A DNA stretch of 36,778 bases, taken from positions 1 to 36,778 of the forward strand of contig JABGOP010000017.1 in the NCBI GenBank assembly GCA_018645365.1, read 5' to 3'. This stretch comes from Candidatus Cloacimonadota bacterium. Lineage in GTDB: Bacteria > Cloacimonadota > Cloacimonadia > Cloacimonadales > TCS61. Below are positions 8,266-16,305 of this stretch, piece by piece; positions within the stretch are counted from its first letter, which is position 1; each line of letters opens with the position of its first letter. Below the pieces are notes generated by a model. The model saw only the letters and a program-made list of their open reading frames with translations. It made no database searches and was not told the origin of the DNA. A program made the translations under genes and the position numbers.

Positions 8266-8568
8266 ATGACATTAAATTTATATCAAAGAATTTATGAAGT
8301 TGTAGCACAAATCCCCAAAGGGAAAGTGGCAACTTATGGACAAATTTCTAAAATTGTAGAATGTAATCCACGCGTGGTTGGTTATGCCATGCGCAATATT
8401 ACAGAAAAGATGAATTTACCTTGGTACAGAGTAATTAATAGTCGCGGGAAAATTAGTTTTCCGTTGGATAGTGATGCTTACTTTGAACAACGCTCTCTTT
8501 TAGAAACTGAAGGTGTTACTTTTTCGGAAAAGAATGTAATTAGTTTAGATAAGTTTAGTTTTTTTTGA
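8266..8568 (+). CDS. Alkyltransferase-like DNA repair protein (ATL)
   Basis: A 100-residue relative of the O6-methylguanine-DNA methyltransferase C-terminal domain. It has YQRIYEVVAQIPKGKVATYGQI, the helix-turn-helix with NPRVVGYAMR (34-43), and PWYRVI (52-57). Active methyltransferases have PCHRV here. The acceptor cysteine is replaced by Trp53, the hallmark of ATL proteins, which bind O6-alkylguanine and flag it for nucleotide excision repair rather than removing the alkyl group. The conserved Tyr24 and the arginine finger (R36) are present. It stands alone behind the repeat cassette and converges with the gene at 8596. No good Shine-Dalgarno sequence was seen. Confidence 0.92.
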   Translation: MTLNLYQRIYEVVAQIPKGKVATYGQISKIVECNPRVVGYAMRNITEKMNLPWYRVINSRGKISFPLDSDAYFEQRSLLETEGVTFSEKNVISLDKFSFF

Positions 8569-8595
8569 TTTATTTACATTTATTTGTTTATTTGT

Positions 8596-9174
8596 TTATA
8601 ATCTTTGTCTTGGTTTTGCAATTATTTCTCTAATTTCGAGATCAAAAAAATTATTCATATGGGCAGCTTTCAATACAATTGCTGAGTCTGCTCCAGAGCC
8701 ACTTCCACCAATGGCAATTATTTCTTCATACGTTGGAACAAGTCCTGAATCAGCTGCCATGATAGATATTTCAACGGCTACTTTTATCCCTTCACTAAAT
8801 AACCTTAAAGTTTGTGCAATAATTTCAAGTTGATTTACTCCACCAATTTTTTTTGAAATTGATCGTCCTATTCCACTGAAAGAATGAGATGCAGTTAAAA
8901 CTTTAATGCCTTTACTCTCCATTTCGTTCTTCCTCTTTTCAGTTAAAGCAGTTGCGTCTTTTCCATAAAACCCGCTATGCTCGGTAACTGAAATTAATTT
9001 GCAATCTGAATTTTGCAATTCAGTCCATAAATTCAACCCTGTTATTCCGCTACTTGAAGCAATAACAACATATTTGATTCCAAGTTCTTGTATTTTTTCT
9101 TTTACTGTATTTAATACATCCTGAGTATTTTGAACTCCTGAATGACTGAAATACTGAATTTGTTTTTTTACCAT
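8596..9174 (-). CDS. Pyruvate kinase alpha/beta (C-terminal) domain-like protein
   Basis: About 192 residues. The fold signature resembles the stand-alone pyruvate kinase C-terminal (PK_C) domain family: YVVIASSSGITGLNLW, LISVTEHSGFYG, a central GIKVLTASHSFSGIGRSI, and the ending GGSGSGADSAIVLKAA. These stand-alone proteins are common in anaerobes and archaea, have no catalytic kinase barrel and have no established role. The frame opens at 9183, but GAGG lies directly against that ATG and at proper distance from the ATG at 9174, so the latter is preferred. The upstream region carries a 39-bp sequence nearly identical to that upstream of the VWA gene. Confidence 0.75.
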   Translation of the reverse strand: MVKKQIQYFSHSGVQNTQDVLNTVKEKIQELGIKYVVIASSSGITGLNLWTELQNSDCKLISVTEHSGFYGKDATALTEKRKNEMESKGIKVLTASHSFSGIGRSISKKIGGVNQLEIIAQTLRLFSEGIKVAVEISIMAADSGLVPTYEEIIAIGGSGSGADSAIVLKAAHMNNFFDLEIREIIAKPRQRL

Positions 9175-9227
9175 TAATACCATCCTCTAAGGGCAATTAT
9201 AAATTTTTATATTCATCACTTTTAAAC

Positions 9228-9266
9228 CCTCACCACCGAAACTTATAATCTCTCTTTGGGTGTCAA
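9228..9266 (-). repeat. 39-bp promoter-bearing repeat, copy 1
   Basis: Matches 11490-11528 at 38 of 39 bases (by eye). On the minus strand it reads TTGACACCCAAAGAGAGATT, then ATAAGTTTCG and GGTGAGG. It includes the promoter-like motif (TTGACA 9261-9266, TTCG 9237-9240) and lies about 55 bases before the start at 9174. Identity extends over the non-conserved spacer, so it reflects duplication, not just shared promoter consensus. Confidence 0.85.
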
Positions 9267-9330
9267 ATGGTTTTTCAGAAAACAAATTAATGAGGCTTTT
9301 GTGGGTAGCATCTCTTTCAATGTCTGAACA

Positions 9331-9468
9331 CTATTTCAACAGCAAACACTTTTTCATTGCTTCAGTTTTGCCATTAACATTTAGCATATACAGATAAACA
9401 CCTGAGCTTGCTTCTCCAACAATACAGTCACCATCATATGTACGGTATGCAATTTTTTCTAACCGTAA
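9331..9468 (-). pseudogene. Remnant of a C-terminal sorting domain
   Basis: Untracked minus-strand frame of 45 residues, with in-frame stops at both ends and no start codon context. It ends SSGVYLYMLNVNGKTEAMKK then CLLLK. This matches the end of the sorting-type domain of the gene at 29755 (ASGVYFYKLVVDG...TKKMILLK). It begins 48 bases after the VWA stop codon and is in the same reading frame, separated by two stops (9517 and 9469). It could be the decayed tail of the VWA gene or the end of another lost secreted-protein gene. Confidence 0.75.
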
Positions 9469-9516
9469 TTAACTAATAGTTATAACAAAAAATATACTAA
9501 AATTTTTCCAGAGAAG

Positions 9517-11436
9517 TTATTCCAAAGTTTCTATCAATTCTGCTTTTTCCAGCAGTTGAATGAATTCTGCTCTATAACCAAATTCATCTTTTCCTTTAGA
9601 TTTTTTAGCTAGATCAATCAGGATTTCATATGTAACATTACCCTTGAATGTTGAGTTTCTAAGAAGCTGACCAAATCCTGCAACAGCTGCAGAAAATTTA
9701 AAATTATCAGATGCTTGCTCGAATTTCACAAAAGTATTATTAATAGGAAATTCCATTAGCTTGCTCGTATCTACATCCGGTTGCTTGTAGCGTAGTTTCA
9801 ATGTAATAATTTCATTTGTTTGCTTTGCGGCATTTGTAACCTTTTTTATTTGGTATTTAAGTTCATCAACATCTGGAAGCTCTACTTCAATATTTTCTTC
9901 CTGTAGGATTAATTCATAAAGGGCAGTTACAGTATGCCCTGCACCAAGTTCACCAGCATCTTTAGTATCATCATTAAAATCTTCTTTATTCAAAAGCCGG
10001 TTTTCATAACCAACCAATCGGTAGGCATAAATAGTTACTGGGTTAAATTCCAATTGTAATTTCACATCTTTGGCAATAGTAAAGAGAGTTCCACCTAACT
10101 CATTTACAAATACTTTTTTTGCTTCTAGGATGTTGTCGATATAATAGTAATTTCCGTTTCCTTTATCTGCTAGTTGTTCCATTTTCTCATCTTTATAATT
10201 TCCCGTTCCAAAACCAAGTGTAGTAAGAAAGACTCCATTTTCCCTCTCTTCTTCAATGTATTTCACCAGTTCAGAAGTATCGGAAACACCAATATTAAAA
10301 TCTCCATCAGTTGCTAAAATAATTCGATTATTCCCTTGCTCAATGAAATTTTCTTTTGCTATTTGATAGGCTAGTTTGATTCCTGCTCCACCAGCAGTTG
10401 ATCCACCGGCACTTAGTCTATCAATTGCAGCAAGTATCACATCTTTATTATTTCCGTTAGTGGGAGGAAGTACTAATCCTGCAGCTCCTGCATAAACTAC
10501 GATTGATACACGGTCTGTCGGTTTAAGATTTTTTACAAGCAGTTTAAATGCCTTTTTTACAAGACCTAATTTATTTATAGAATTCATAGAACCTGATACA
10601 TCCAGCAGAAAGACCAGGTTGCTTTGGGGTGTTTCGCTGAGATCAAGTTTCTTACCCTGTAAACCGATATGCATCAATTTGAAAGCCTTATTCCAAGGAC
10701 AATCAGATATTTCTGTATAAACAGAGAATGGATCTTCACCTTGAGGTTGAGGATAATCATAATCGAAATAATTTATCATTTCTTCAATGCGAACAGCACC
10801 GTGATTTGGAAGTTGGCCCATATTAATAAAACGTCTAGTATTGGCATAAGAAGCCGCATCTACATCGATGGAAAAAGTGGAAAGGGGTGTGTCTAAAACT
10901 TTTTTAAATTCATTTTCTATGATCGTGCCATACTCCTCAGTATTCCAGTTTTTTGTCCGATGATCAGATACAGACATTCCGTCTAACCCATAAACAACTT
11001 CGTTAGCGTGACCACCAGGAAAATGCAATCCGCTCTTGGAAATAGATACTCCAGCCTCAAGTGCAAGAATACTTTCTATGTAATGGTTAGTTCCAACATC
11101 GAAGCCATCAATTATTATTATAGTTTTTTTAATGGTAAAATTCAAGATTGTGGTAAGGTCCACATTAATTACAACATCCGTTTTTTTAGCAGGAATAAAG
11201 CCACCTTTTTGACAAACAACTTCATAAGTTCCTGGTGGAATATTGATAATTATATAAGTTCCTTTGTCGTCAGTTTGAGCTCCCAATTCCGTTCCGGTAA
11301 GTATAACATTGACAAATGGAATCGGAGAACCGTTTTGATTTTTAACCTTTCCTACTAATTTACCTGTAGTTCCAGCATTAGCAAAACAGCTAATTAATAA
11401 CAGAATTCCTAAACATACTAAGTGAAGCTTTTTCAT
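9517..11436 (-). CDS. Secreted VWA-domain protein with regulatory-like and TonB-plug-like N-terminal parts
   Basis: A 639-residue exported protein. A signal peptide (about 1-21) is followed by a carboxypeptidase-regulatory-like beta domain (about 26-105: GKLVGKVKNQNGSPIPFVNV...GTYIIINIPPGTYEV). Next is a stretch resembling part of a TonB receptor plug (LHFPGGHANEVVYGLDGMSV), and then a YfbK-type module. That module has a conserved lead-in (TPLSTFSIDVDAASYANTRR) and a VWA domain with the metal-ion site DVSGSMN at about 279-285. A C-terminal YfbK-like domain follows. GGAGG lies well before the ATG. YfbK-like proteins are widespread but poorly understood; adhesion or envelope organisation is a guess. 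Immediately downstream is a sorting-domain remnant, and 39-bp direct repeats bracket the locus. Confidence 0.85.
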   Translation of the reverse strand: MKKLHLVCLGILLLISCFANAGTTGKLVGKVKNQNGSPIPFVNVILTGTELGAQTDDKGTYIIINIPPGTYEVVCQKGGFIPAKKTDVVINVDLTTILNFTIKKTIIIIDGFDVGTNHYIESILALEAGVSISKSGLHFPGGHANEVVYGLDGMSVSDHRTKNWNTEEYGTIIENEFKKVLDTPLSTFSIDVDAASYANTRRFINMGQLPNHGAVRIEEMINYFDYDYPQPQGEDPFSVYTEISDCPWNKAFKLMHIGLQGKKLDLSETPQSNLVFLLDVSGSMNSINKLGLVKKAFKLLVKNLKPTDRVSIVVYAGAAGLVLPPTNGNNKDVILAAIDRLSAGGSTAGGAGIKLAYQIAKENFIEQGNNRIILATDGDFNIGVSDTSELVKYIEEERENGVFLTTLGFGTGNYKDEKMEQLADKGNGNYYYIDNILEAKKVFVNELGGTLFTIAKDVKLQLEFNPVTIYAYRLVGYENRLLNKEDFNDDTKDAGELGAGHTVTALYELILQEENIEVELPDVDELKYQIKKVTNAAKQTNEIITLKLRYKQPDVDTSKLMEFPINNTFVKFEQASDNFKFSAAVAGFGQLLRNSTFKGNVTYEILIDLAKKSKGKDEFGYRAEFIQLLEKAELIETLE

Positions 11437-11489
11437 TCTAATCCTCCAGAGATATTATTATTTACTTCTAACACATTTAACTCTTCTTA

Positions 11490-11528
11490 CCTCACCATCG
11501 AAACTTATAATCTCTCTTTGGGTGTCAA
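11490..11528 (-). repeat. 39-bp promoter-bearing repeat, copy 2
   Basis: Direct repeat of 9228-9266 in the same orientation, 38 of 39 bases identical. It contains TTGACA (11523-11528) and TTCG (11499-11502) on the minus strand and lies about 55 bases upstream of the VWA start, the same relative position as copy 1 before its gene. Confidence 0.85.
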
Positions 11529-11577
11529 TAATTTTTTCTGTATTTATCAGCGTTAAGTTGCTTTTTGCTTTTAATTC

Positions 11578-12789
11578 TTAATTTAACTTTCGAAAATCAT
11601 TCCCAGTTGGGTTTTGGAAAATACGCAAATCAAACTCTGGAACAATCGCCAAAATATGGTCAAAAATATCTGATTGAATTGCTTCGTAGTTTGCCCAAAC
11701 TGTATCATTTGCAAAAACATAAATTTCGATTGGCAATCCCGTTGGTGCAGGTGGTAATTGTCGAATCAAGAAAGTCATTTCGTTTTTAATTTTTGGATGA
11801 TTCTTTAAATACGCATAAATATACGCGCGTAAAGTACCGATATTAGTAAGTTTTCTTCCATTTGAAGTTAGCTTGTTGTCAAAATTATTTTCTTTGTTAA
11901 ATTTGTTAATTTCTTCTTTTTTAGTTTTGATGTAATCTGTGATAAGTTGCATCTCAGAAAAATTTTCCAACATATTTTCATCACAAAACTTAATGCTAGA
12001 AATATCAATGTGAATAGCTCTTTTGATGCGCCTTCCACCCGATTTTTGCATTCCACTCCAATTTTTGAAAGAGCCATCAATCAATTTGTGAGTTGGAATG
12101 GTAGAAATTGTTTTATCCCAATTTTGGATTTTCACAGAATGAAGTGCGATGTCGATAACTTCACCATCTGCATTGAACTCTGGCACTTCCAACCAGTCAC
12201 CATTTTGGATTAAATCGTTAAAAGAAATTTGCAAACTGGCGATGAGTGATAGGATGGTATCTTTGAAAATTAGCAAAATGATTGCCGTCATTGCTCCTAA
12301 ACCACTCAACAAAATTAAAGGAGATTTGTTAGTCAAAATAGCAATGATGATGATGCTTCCGAATAAAAAGAAGATGATTGAAATTATTTGCAAATAACCT
12401 TTAATAGGATGTTTTTTGGAAATTCTATGCGTTTTGAAAATATCGTTAATTGCGTTCAAAAAAGAATTAACCGTCAGAAGTACAAACCACACGATGAAAA
12501 TAAGTGAGATTTTTTGGATAAGGTTTTGGAAATTACCAAAAAGATAGGAAAAATAATGGAATATTAAAAATGGAAAAATGTACGCAATTTTTTGCAAAAC
12601 ATTTCGTTCCATAATGGCGTCGTCCCATTTTGTTTTTGTTTTTTTTGCAATTTTCCAAATGATTTTCACAACGATGTTTTTGACAATTAGAAATGTAAGG
12701 AATGCGAGGATAAGCACGCCCAAAAATGCTATTAATTGTGCATTTAGCATGGAAACATTTGACCAATTTTGAATGTTTGTAAGTGTCAT
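11578..12789 (-). CDS. ybdG: MscS-family mechanosensitive channel, YbdG/MscM type
   Basis: Inner-membrane channel expected to open under membrane tension. It has 403 residues, close to E. coli YbdG. About five hydrophobic segments lie in the first 190 residues. The pore-lining helix and beta domain follow: LLSGLGAMTAIILLIFKDTI, then GDWLEVPEFNADGEVIDIAL, VKIQNWDKTISTIPTHKLID and SFKNWSGMQKSGGRRIKR. The last two are characteristic of the YbdG branch, not of small MscS. RBS AGGAG precedes the ATG. It follows pyrG by 31 bases on the same strand and is probably the last gene of the murI operon. No clear terminator was found after it. Confidence 0.92.
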   Translation of the reverse strand: MTLTNIQNWSNVSMLNAQLIAFLGVLILAFLTFLIVKNIVVKIIWKIAKKTKTKWDDAIMERNVLQKIAYIFPFLIFHYFSYLFGNFQNLIQKISLIFIVWFVLLTVNSFLNAINDIFKTHRISKKHPIKGYLQIISIIFFLFGSIIIIAILTNKSPLILLSGLGAMTAIILLIFKDTILSLIASLQISFNDLIQNGDWLEVPEFNADGEVIDIALHSVKIQNWDKTISTIPTHKLIDGSFKNWSGMQKSGGRRIKRAIHIDISSIKFCDENMLENFSEMQLITDYIKTKKEEINKFNKENNFDNKLTSNGRKLTNIGTLRAYIYAYLKNHPKIKNEMTFLIRQLPPAPTGLPIEIYVFANDTVWANYEAIQSDIFDHILAIVPEFDLRIFQNPTGNDFRKLN

Positions 12790-12820
12790 ATCTTTCTCCT
12801 ATTTGCTTATTAAATTATGT

Positions 12821-14413
12821 TTATTCCATTGCAGATTTTCTAATGAATTCTCGGAAAATTGGGTGTGGGTTATCTGGTCTAGATTTGAATTCTGGATGAT
12901 ACTGAACTGCAATGTAGAAGGGATGTTCAGCAATTTCCACTACTTCCACCAGTAAATTATCGGGTGAAGTTCCTGAAATTGTCATTCCATTTTCCTCAAT
13001 TATGTTTCGATATTTATTGTTGAATTCGTAACGGTGGCGATGTCGTTCTGAAATTTCCTCATTTTGATAAATATTTTGAGCTAAAGATTTTTTTGTTAAT
13101 TTACACGGATAAGCACCCAACCGCATTGAACCGCCCATCATCTCAATGTATTTTTGCTCGACCATCAAATCGATGATTGGATTTTGACAATTTTCCTGAA
13201 ACTCGCTACTGTATGCACCTTCAAGGTTGCAAATGTTTTGTGCAAACTCGATAACCGCAATTTGCATTCCAAGACAAATCCCGAAAAATGGGATTTTATT
13301 TTCGCGCGCAAATTTTGCTATGGCAATTTTGCCATCAATACCGCGTACTCCAAAACCACCAGGAATTAGGATTCCATCAACGTCATCAAGTTCGTTCTTA
13401 ATTTTTGTTGAACTATCGATTTTTTCTGAATCGACCCATTTAATGTTTAGTTTTAGTTTGTGAAAAGCAGCTGCGTGGATGAGTGCAGCACCGACGCTTT
13501 TGTACGCATCCTGATGTTCTACATATTTTCCGCAAACTGCAATTTTCACCTCTTTCTCAGGATTTTTTATGTTATCAATGATTGTTTGCCACTCTGTAAA
13601 ATCAATTTTTCGTTCCGTTAAGTTAAAGTGTTGATTTATTAAGCTTGGGAAATCTGCATCCATCAAAACTTTTGGGACTTCATAAATTGTTTCAACATCA
13701 AAAGCATTGATAACTCGATTTTTTTTCACATTCGTAAAAAGAGCAATTTTGTCGCGAATCTGTGAATCAAATGGTTTTTCCGAACGACAAATCAAAATAT
13801 CTGGTTGAATACCAATTTCACGTAATTTATTGGCTGCGTGCTGGGTAGGTTTGGTCTTAATTTCGCCAGCAGCCCTAATGTACGGTACATAAGTCAAAAA
13901 AATGAAAAGTGGTTCATCGGTATCAGCATCTAATTTAAATTGACGAACAGCTTCCAAAAAAGGCAAACTTTCGATGTCCCCGACAGTTCCACCTAATTCG
14001 GTGATAACGAAATCATTATCGGCTTCTATGTTTCTGAAAAGTCGCTTTATTTCGTCAGTGATATGTGGGATAATTTGCACGGTTTTTCCAAGATAATCTC
14101 CACGCCGCTCTTTTTTTAAAACGGTATCGTAAATTTGACCAGAAGTGGCATTGGATTTCCTGGTTAGTGGAACGCCGATAAATCTCTCATAATGTCCCAG
14201 ATCAAGGTCAGTTTCAGCACCGTCGTCCGTTACAAATACTTCGCCGTGTTGGAATGGGCTCATCGTGCCGGGGTCAACATTTAGATAAGGATCTAATTTT
14301 TGCATCACCACTTTGTATCCCATTTTTTTTAATAATAATCCGATTGAAGAAGCTGCAATTCCCTTTCCGAGCGACGATAAAACGCCACCCATTACAAAAA
14401 TGTGTTTAGCCAT
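12821..14413 (-). CDS. pyrG: CTP synthase
   Basis: Converts UTP to CTP using ATP and glutamine. The N-terminal synthetase domain starts MAKHIFVMGGVLSSLGKGIAA (start chosen there: AAAGGA is six bases upstream). Other motifs are LDPYLNVDPGTMSPFQHGEV and TELGGTVGDIES. The C-terminal glutamine amidotransferase domain has the nucleophile loop FFGICLGMQ and the catalytic His-Glu pair in QYHPEFKSRP. About 530 residues, the usual length. The upstream gene's stop overlaps the AAAGGA/ATG region by two to four bases, so it is translated from the same message. Confidence 0.98.
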   Translation of the reverse strand: MAKHIFVMGGVLSSLGKGIAASSIGLLLKKMGYKVVMQKLDPYLNVDPGTMSPFQHGEVFVTDDGAETDLDLGHYERFIGVPLTRKSNATSGQIYDTVLKKERRGDYLGKTVQIIPHITDEIKRLFRNIEADNDFVITELGGTVGDIESLPFLEAVRQFKLDADTDEPLFIFLTYVPYIRAAGEIKTKPTQHAANKLREIGIQPDILICRSEKPFDSQIRDKIALFTNVKKNRVINAFDVETIYEVPKVLMDADFPSLINQHFNLTERKIDFTEWQTIIDNIKNPEKEVKIAVCGKYVEHQDAYKSVGAALIHAAAFHKLKLNIKWVDSEKIDSSTKIKNELDDVDGILIPGGFGVRGIDGKIAIAKFARENKIPFFGICLGMQIAVIEFAQNICNLEGAYSSEFQENCQNPIIDLMVEQKYIEMMGGSMRLGAYPCKLTKKSLAQNIYQNEEISERHRHRYEFNNKYRNIIEENGMTISGTSPDNLLVEVVEIAEHPFYIAVQYHPEFKSRPDNPHPIFREFIRKSAME

Positions 14414-14415
14414 TT

Positions 14416-15414
14416 TCATTCCTTTATCTTTTTTATTTTTAACTTTGTGTTTGAAAAATAGATAGGTGCAGAATTTTGGTCATAAAAAATTAGCGAAATG
14501 TTATTTTCGAGACAACGATCATAATAGATATGATTTGAAAAATGAATTATTTTTTCATTGAATCCAAAATTTATTTTACAATCGGGAACAATGTTTACCA
14601 AAGCATTTTGGAGCAATATGTTACCCTCTTTTTCTTCATTAAAAATAGCGTATTTTATGTTGCCATTTTCAAATTTGATCTTCACATTTTCAAAAACATT
14701 ATTTTGATAATATGCTTTTTCTGCCCAAAAAAATCCATCTAAAAACTCGCGCTCTAATTTCATCTCAATAAAGCCAGTCGGTAACACAATTATTTGTTCT
14801 TTATCAATGTTACCGCAAACGATTTTTAATAAATTTGATTCAATTTTAATTTTTAATTTTTCAGTTTCAGAAGATAACAAAAAATATTGTGATTTGGAAA
14901 GAAAATCAGCTTGTTTTTTGCTAACGTTACTTAATTTTGAAAAATCACAATCAATTGATCGCCAATAATTTTCGATTAATTTATCAATTGATAAACCAGT
15001 TTGAAATGATAATTTTTCAGTTGGGAAGTTTAGAAAAATAATGTTTTTGCCATTTTTGTAAAGATTCGACAGGAAATCTTTGGTAAAATCATTCAGTTTA
15101 TCCGAAAAATTATGCCAACCGACAATCAAAAAATAATCGATGTTTTTTATTTTATTTTGATAATAATCTGAAGCGAAAAGTTCGGTTCGATTTGCCCATT
15201 TTTCCGAAAATATTCGTTTAATATTTTGAGTATAAAAATCCAAATTTGGAATGGCATTTTGGCGGCGAATAGCAACTGCTAAATCTTCGATAAACGGAAG
15301 TGTATATTGATGGTTGTCTATTTCAGCAAAAATTGAGACAACTTCACCTTCTTTAATTTTTAATAGATTTTTTAAGAAGTTGGAAAGAATTTCAGAATTC
15401 AAGAGAGATACCAA
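14416..15414 (-). CDS. Divergent M29-like aminopeptidase-family protein, probably lacking metal ligands
   Basis: A 332-residue protein between murI and pyrG. The start NLLKIKEGEVVSIFAE and the centre VLPTGFIEMKLEREFLDGFF follow the outline of thermophilic (M29) aminopeptidases. In that family a NLPSGEVF-like segment gives a metal-binding glutamate, later histidine-containing segments (HIALG, SSIHWD) bind two metals, and the usual length is near 370-410. Here the glutamate has shifted (GFIE), and the segment aligning with the last His motif reads SLIFYD. A non-catalytic role is likely. The frame begins with TTG overlapping the murI end by 16 bases; a second TTG at 15402 overlaps the murI stop. 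Assignment is by eye and uncertain. Confidence 0.5.
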   Translation of the reverse strand: MVSLLNSEILSNFLKNLLKIKEGEVVSIFAEIDNHQYTLPFIEDLAVAIRRQNAIPNLDFYTQNIKRIFSEKWANRTELFASDYYQNKIKNIDYFLIVGWHNFSDKLNDFTKDFLSNLYKNGKNIIFLNFPTEKLSFQTGLSIDKLIENYWRSIDCDFSKLSNVSKKQADFLSKSQYFLLSSETEKLKIKIESNLLKIVCGNIDKEQIIVLPTGFIEMKLEREFLDGFFWAEKAYYQNNVFENVKIKFENGNIKYAIFNEEKEGNILLQNALVNIVPDCKINFGFNEKIIHFSNHIYYDRCLENNISLIFYDQNSAPIYFSNTKLKIKKIKE

Positions 15415-16205
15415 CTTTCACCGAGTTTTACTTTTGTTAATTGTTCAAGAGATTTATTCAAAATATTTTGGGCAATTTTACGAAATTTATCTTCGTTATC
15501 ACTCACGAAAAAACTATTTTTTCCGCTAACATTTACCTCTGGATTTGGTAATATATTTTGTAATTCTAAAGCTACTGAAATAGCACTATCAACGAGTTTT
15601 ACAGATTTACCTACGGTTTGTTGAATGATGTTTTTCAAAATAGGGTAGTGGGTGCAACCCAAAACGAGAGTGTCTATCTCATTTTGCAAAAGCGGATTGA
15701 GATAAAAATCGGCGACAGATTTTGTGATGGTGCTATTTATCCAACCTTCTTCTGCAAGTGGAACGAAAAGTGGGCAAGCCTCGCTGAATATTTCAGTTTG
15801 CTTATTTAGCATTTTAATTGCTTTTTTATATGCTTCACTTTTGATGGTACCTTCCGTACCGATGACGCCAATTTTGCCATTTTGAGAAGCGTAATTTGCT
15901 GCAATTGCACCAGGTTGGATAACGCCAACAATTGGAATGTTGAGTGTTTTTTGCAGTTTTTTTAGTGCCACCGCTGACGAAGTATTACAGGCGATTACTA
16001 TTATTTTTGCACCTTGTTGCATCAAAAATCTAGCATTTTGGATGGAGTACTCGATAACTGTATTTTCTGATTTTGGACCGTAAGGAACGCGAGCAGTATC
16101 ACCAAAATAGATGATATCTTCAAAAGGAAATTTTTTTCTAATTTCCTTAAACACTGTTAAACCGCCAACTCCAGAATCAAAAATGCCAATTGGTCTTTTA
16201 TTCAA
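15399..16205 (-). CDS. murI: Glutamate racemase
   Basis: Makes D-glutamate for peptidoglycan. It has 268 residues, with IGIFDSGVGGLTV at the start (Asp10) and the two catalytic cysteines in ACNTSSA (Cys73) and LGCTHYP (Cys184). The phosphate-like loop YFGDTARVPYG is also present. It is the first gene of the minus-strand unit murI - M29-like - pyrG - ybdG, with GAGGAG before the ATG and a promoter-like site 25-54 bases upstream. Its stop lies inside the next gene. Together with ddl and patatin nearby it makes this a cell-envelope-rich stretch. Confidence 0.97.
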   Translation of the reverse strand: MNKRPIGIFDSGVGGLTVFKEIRKKFPFEDIIYFGDTARVPYGPKSENTVIEYSIQNARFLMQQGAKIIVIACNTSSAVALKKLQKTLNIPIVGVIQPGAIAANYASQNGKIGVIGTEGTIKSEAYKKAIKMLNKQTEIFSEACPLFVPLAEEGWINSTITKSVADFYLNPLLQNEIDTLVLGCTHYPILKNIIQQTVGKSVKLVDSAISVALELQNILPNPEVNVSGKNSFFVSDNEDKFRKIAQNILNKSLEQLTKVKLGESWYLS

Positions 16206-16229
16206 AATTTAATCTCCTCATCATTTTTA

Positions 16230-16259
16230 CAAAAATCGAATTGAACTTTTTCTTGTCAA
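16230..16259 (-). promoter_or_regulatory. Promoter-like site for the murI operon
   Basis: On the minus strand TTGACA (16254-16259) is followed after 20 bases by TTTG (16230-16233) within GATTTTTG. It overlaps, in opposite orientation, a possible site for the patatin gene (16241-16269). Confidence 0.5.
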
Positions 16260-16269
16260 GAATGGTTTG
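16241..16269 (+). promoter_or_regulatory. Possible promoter for the patatin-like gene
   Basis: TTGAAC (16241-16246), then 19 bases, then TTTG (16266-16269) in AATGGTTTG. Spacing is one base shorter than the commonest form in this window, like the iorA site. It overlaps the murI promoter-like site, so the two may compete. Confidence 0.35.
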
Positions 16270-16305
16270 ATTTTTTTAAGTAAATTTATTAAAAATGGAG
16301 TGAAT

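Noticed and set aside
14416-14419. pyrG start at the first ATG (14419) in ATGA overlap with the upstream gene
   Set aside because: AAAGGA would touch that ATG; the next ATG at 14413 has correct spacing and gives the standard MAKHIFV N-terminus.
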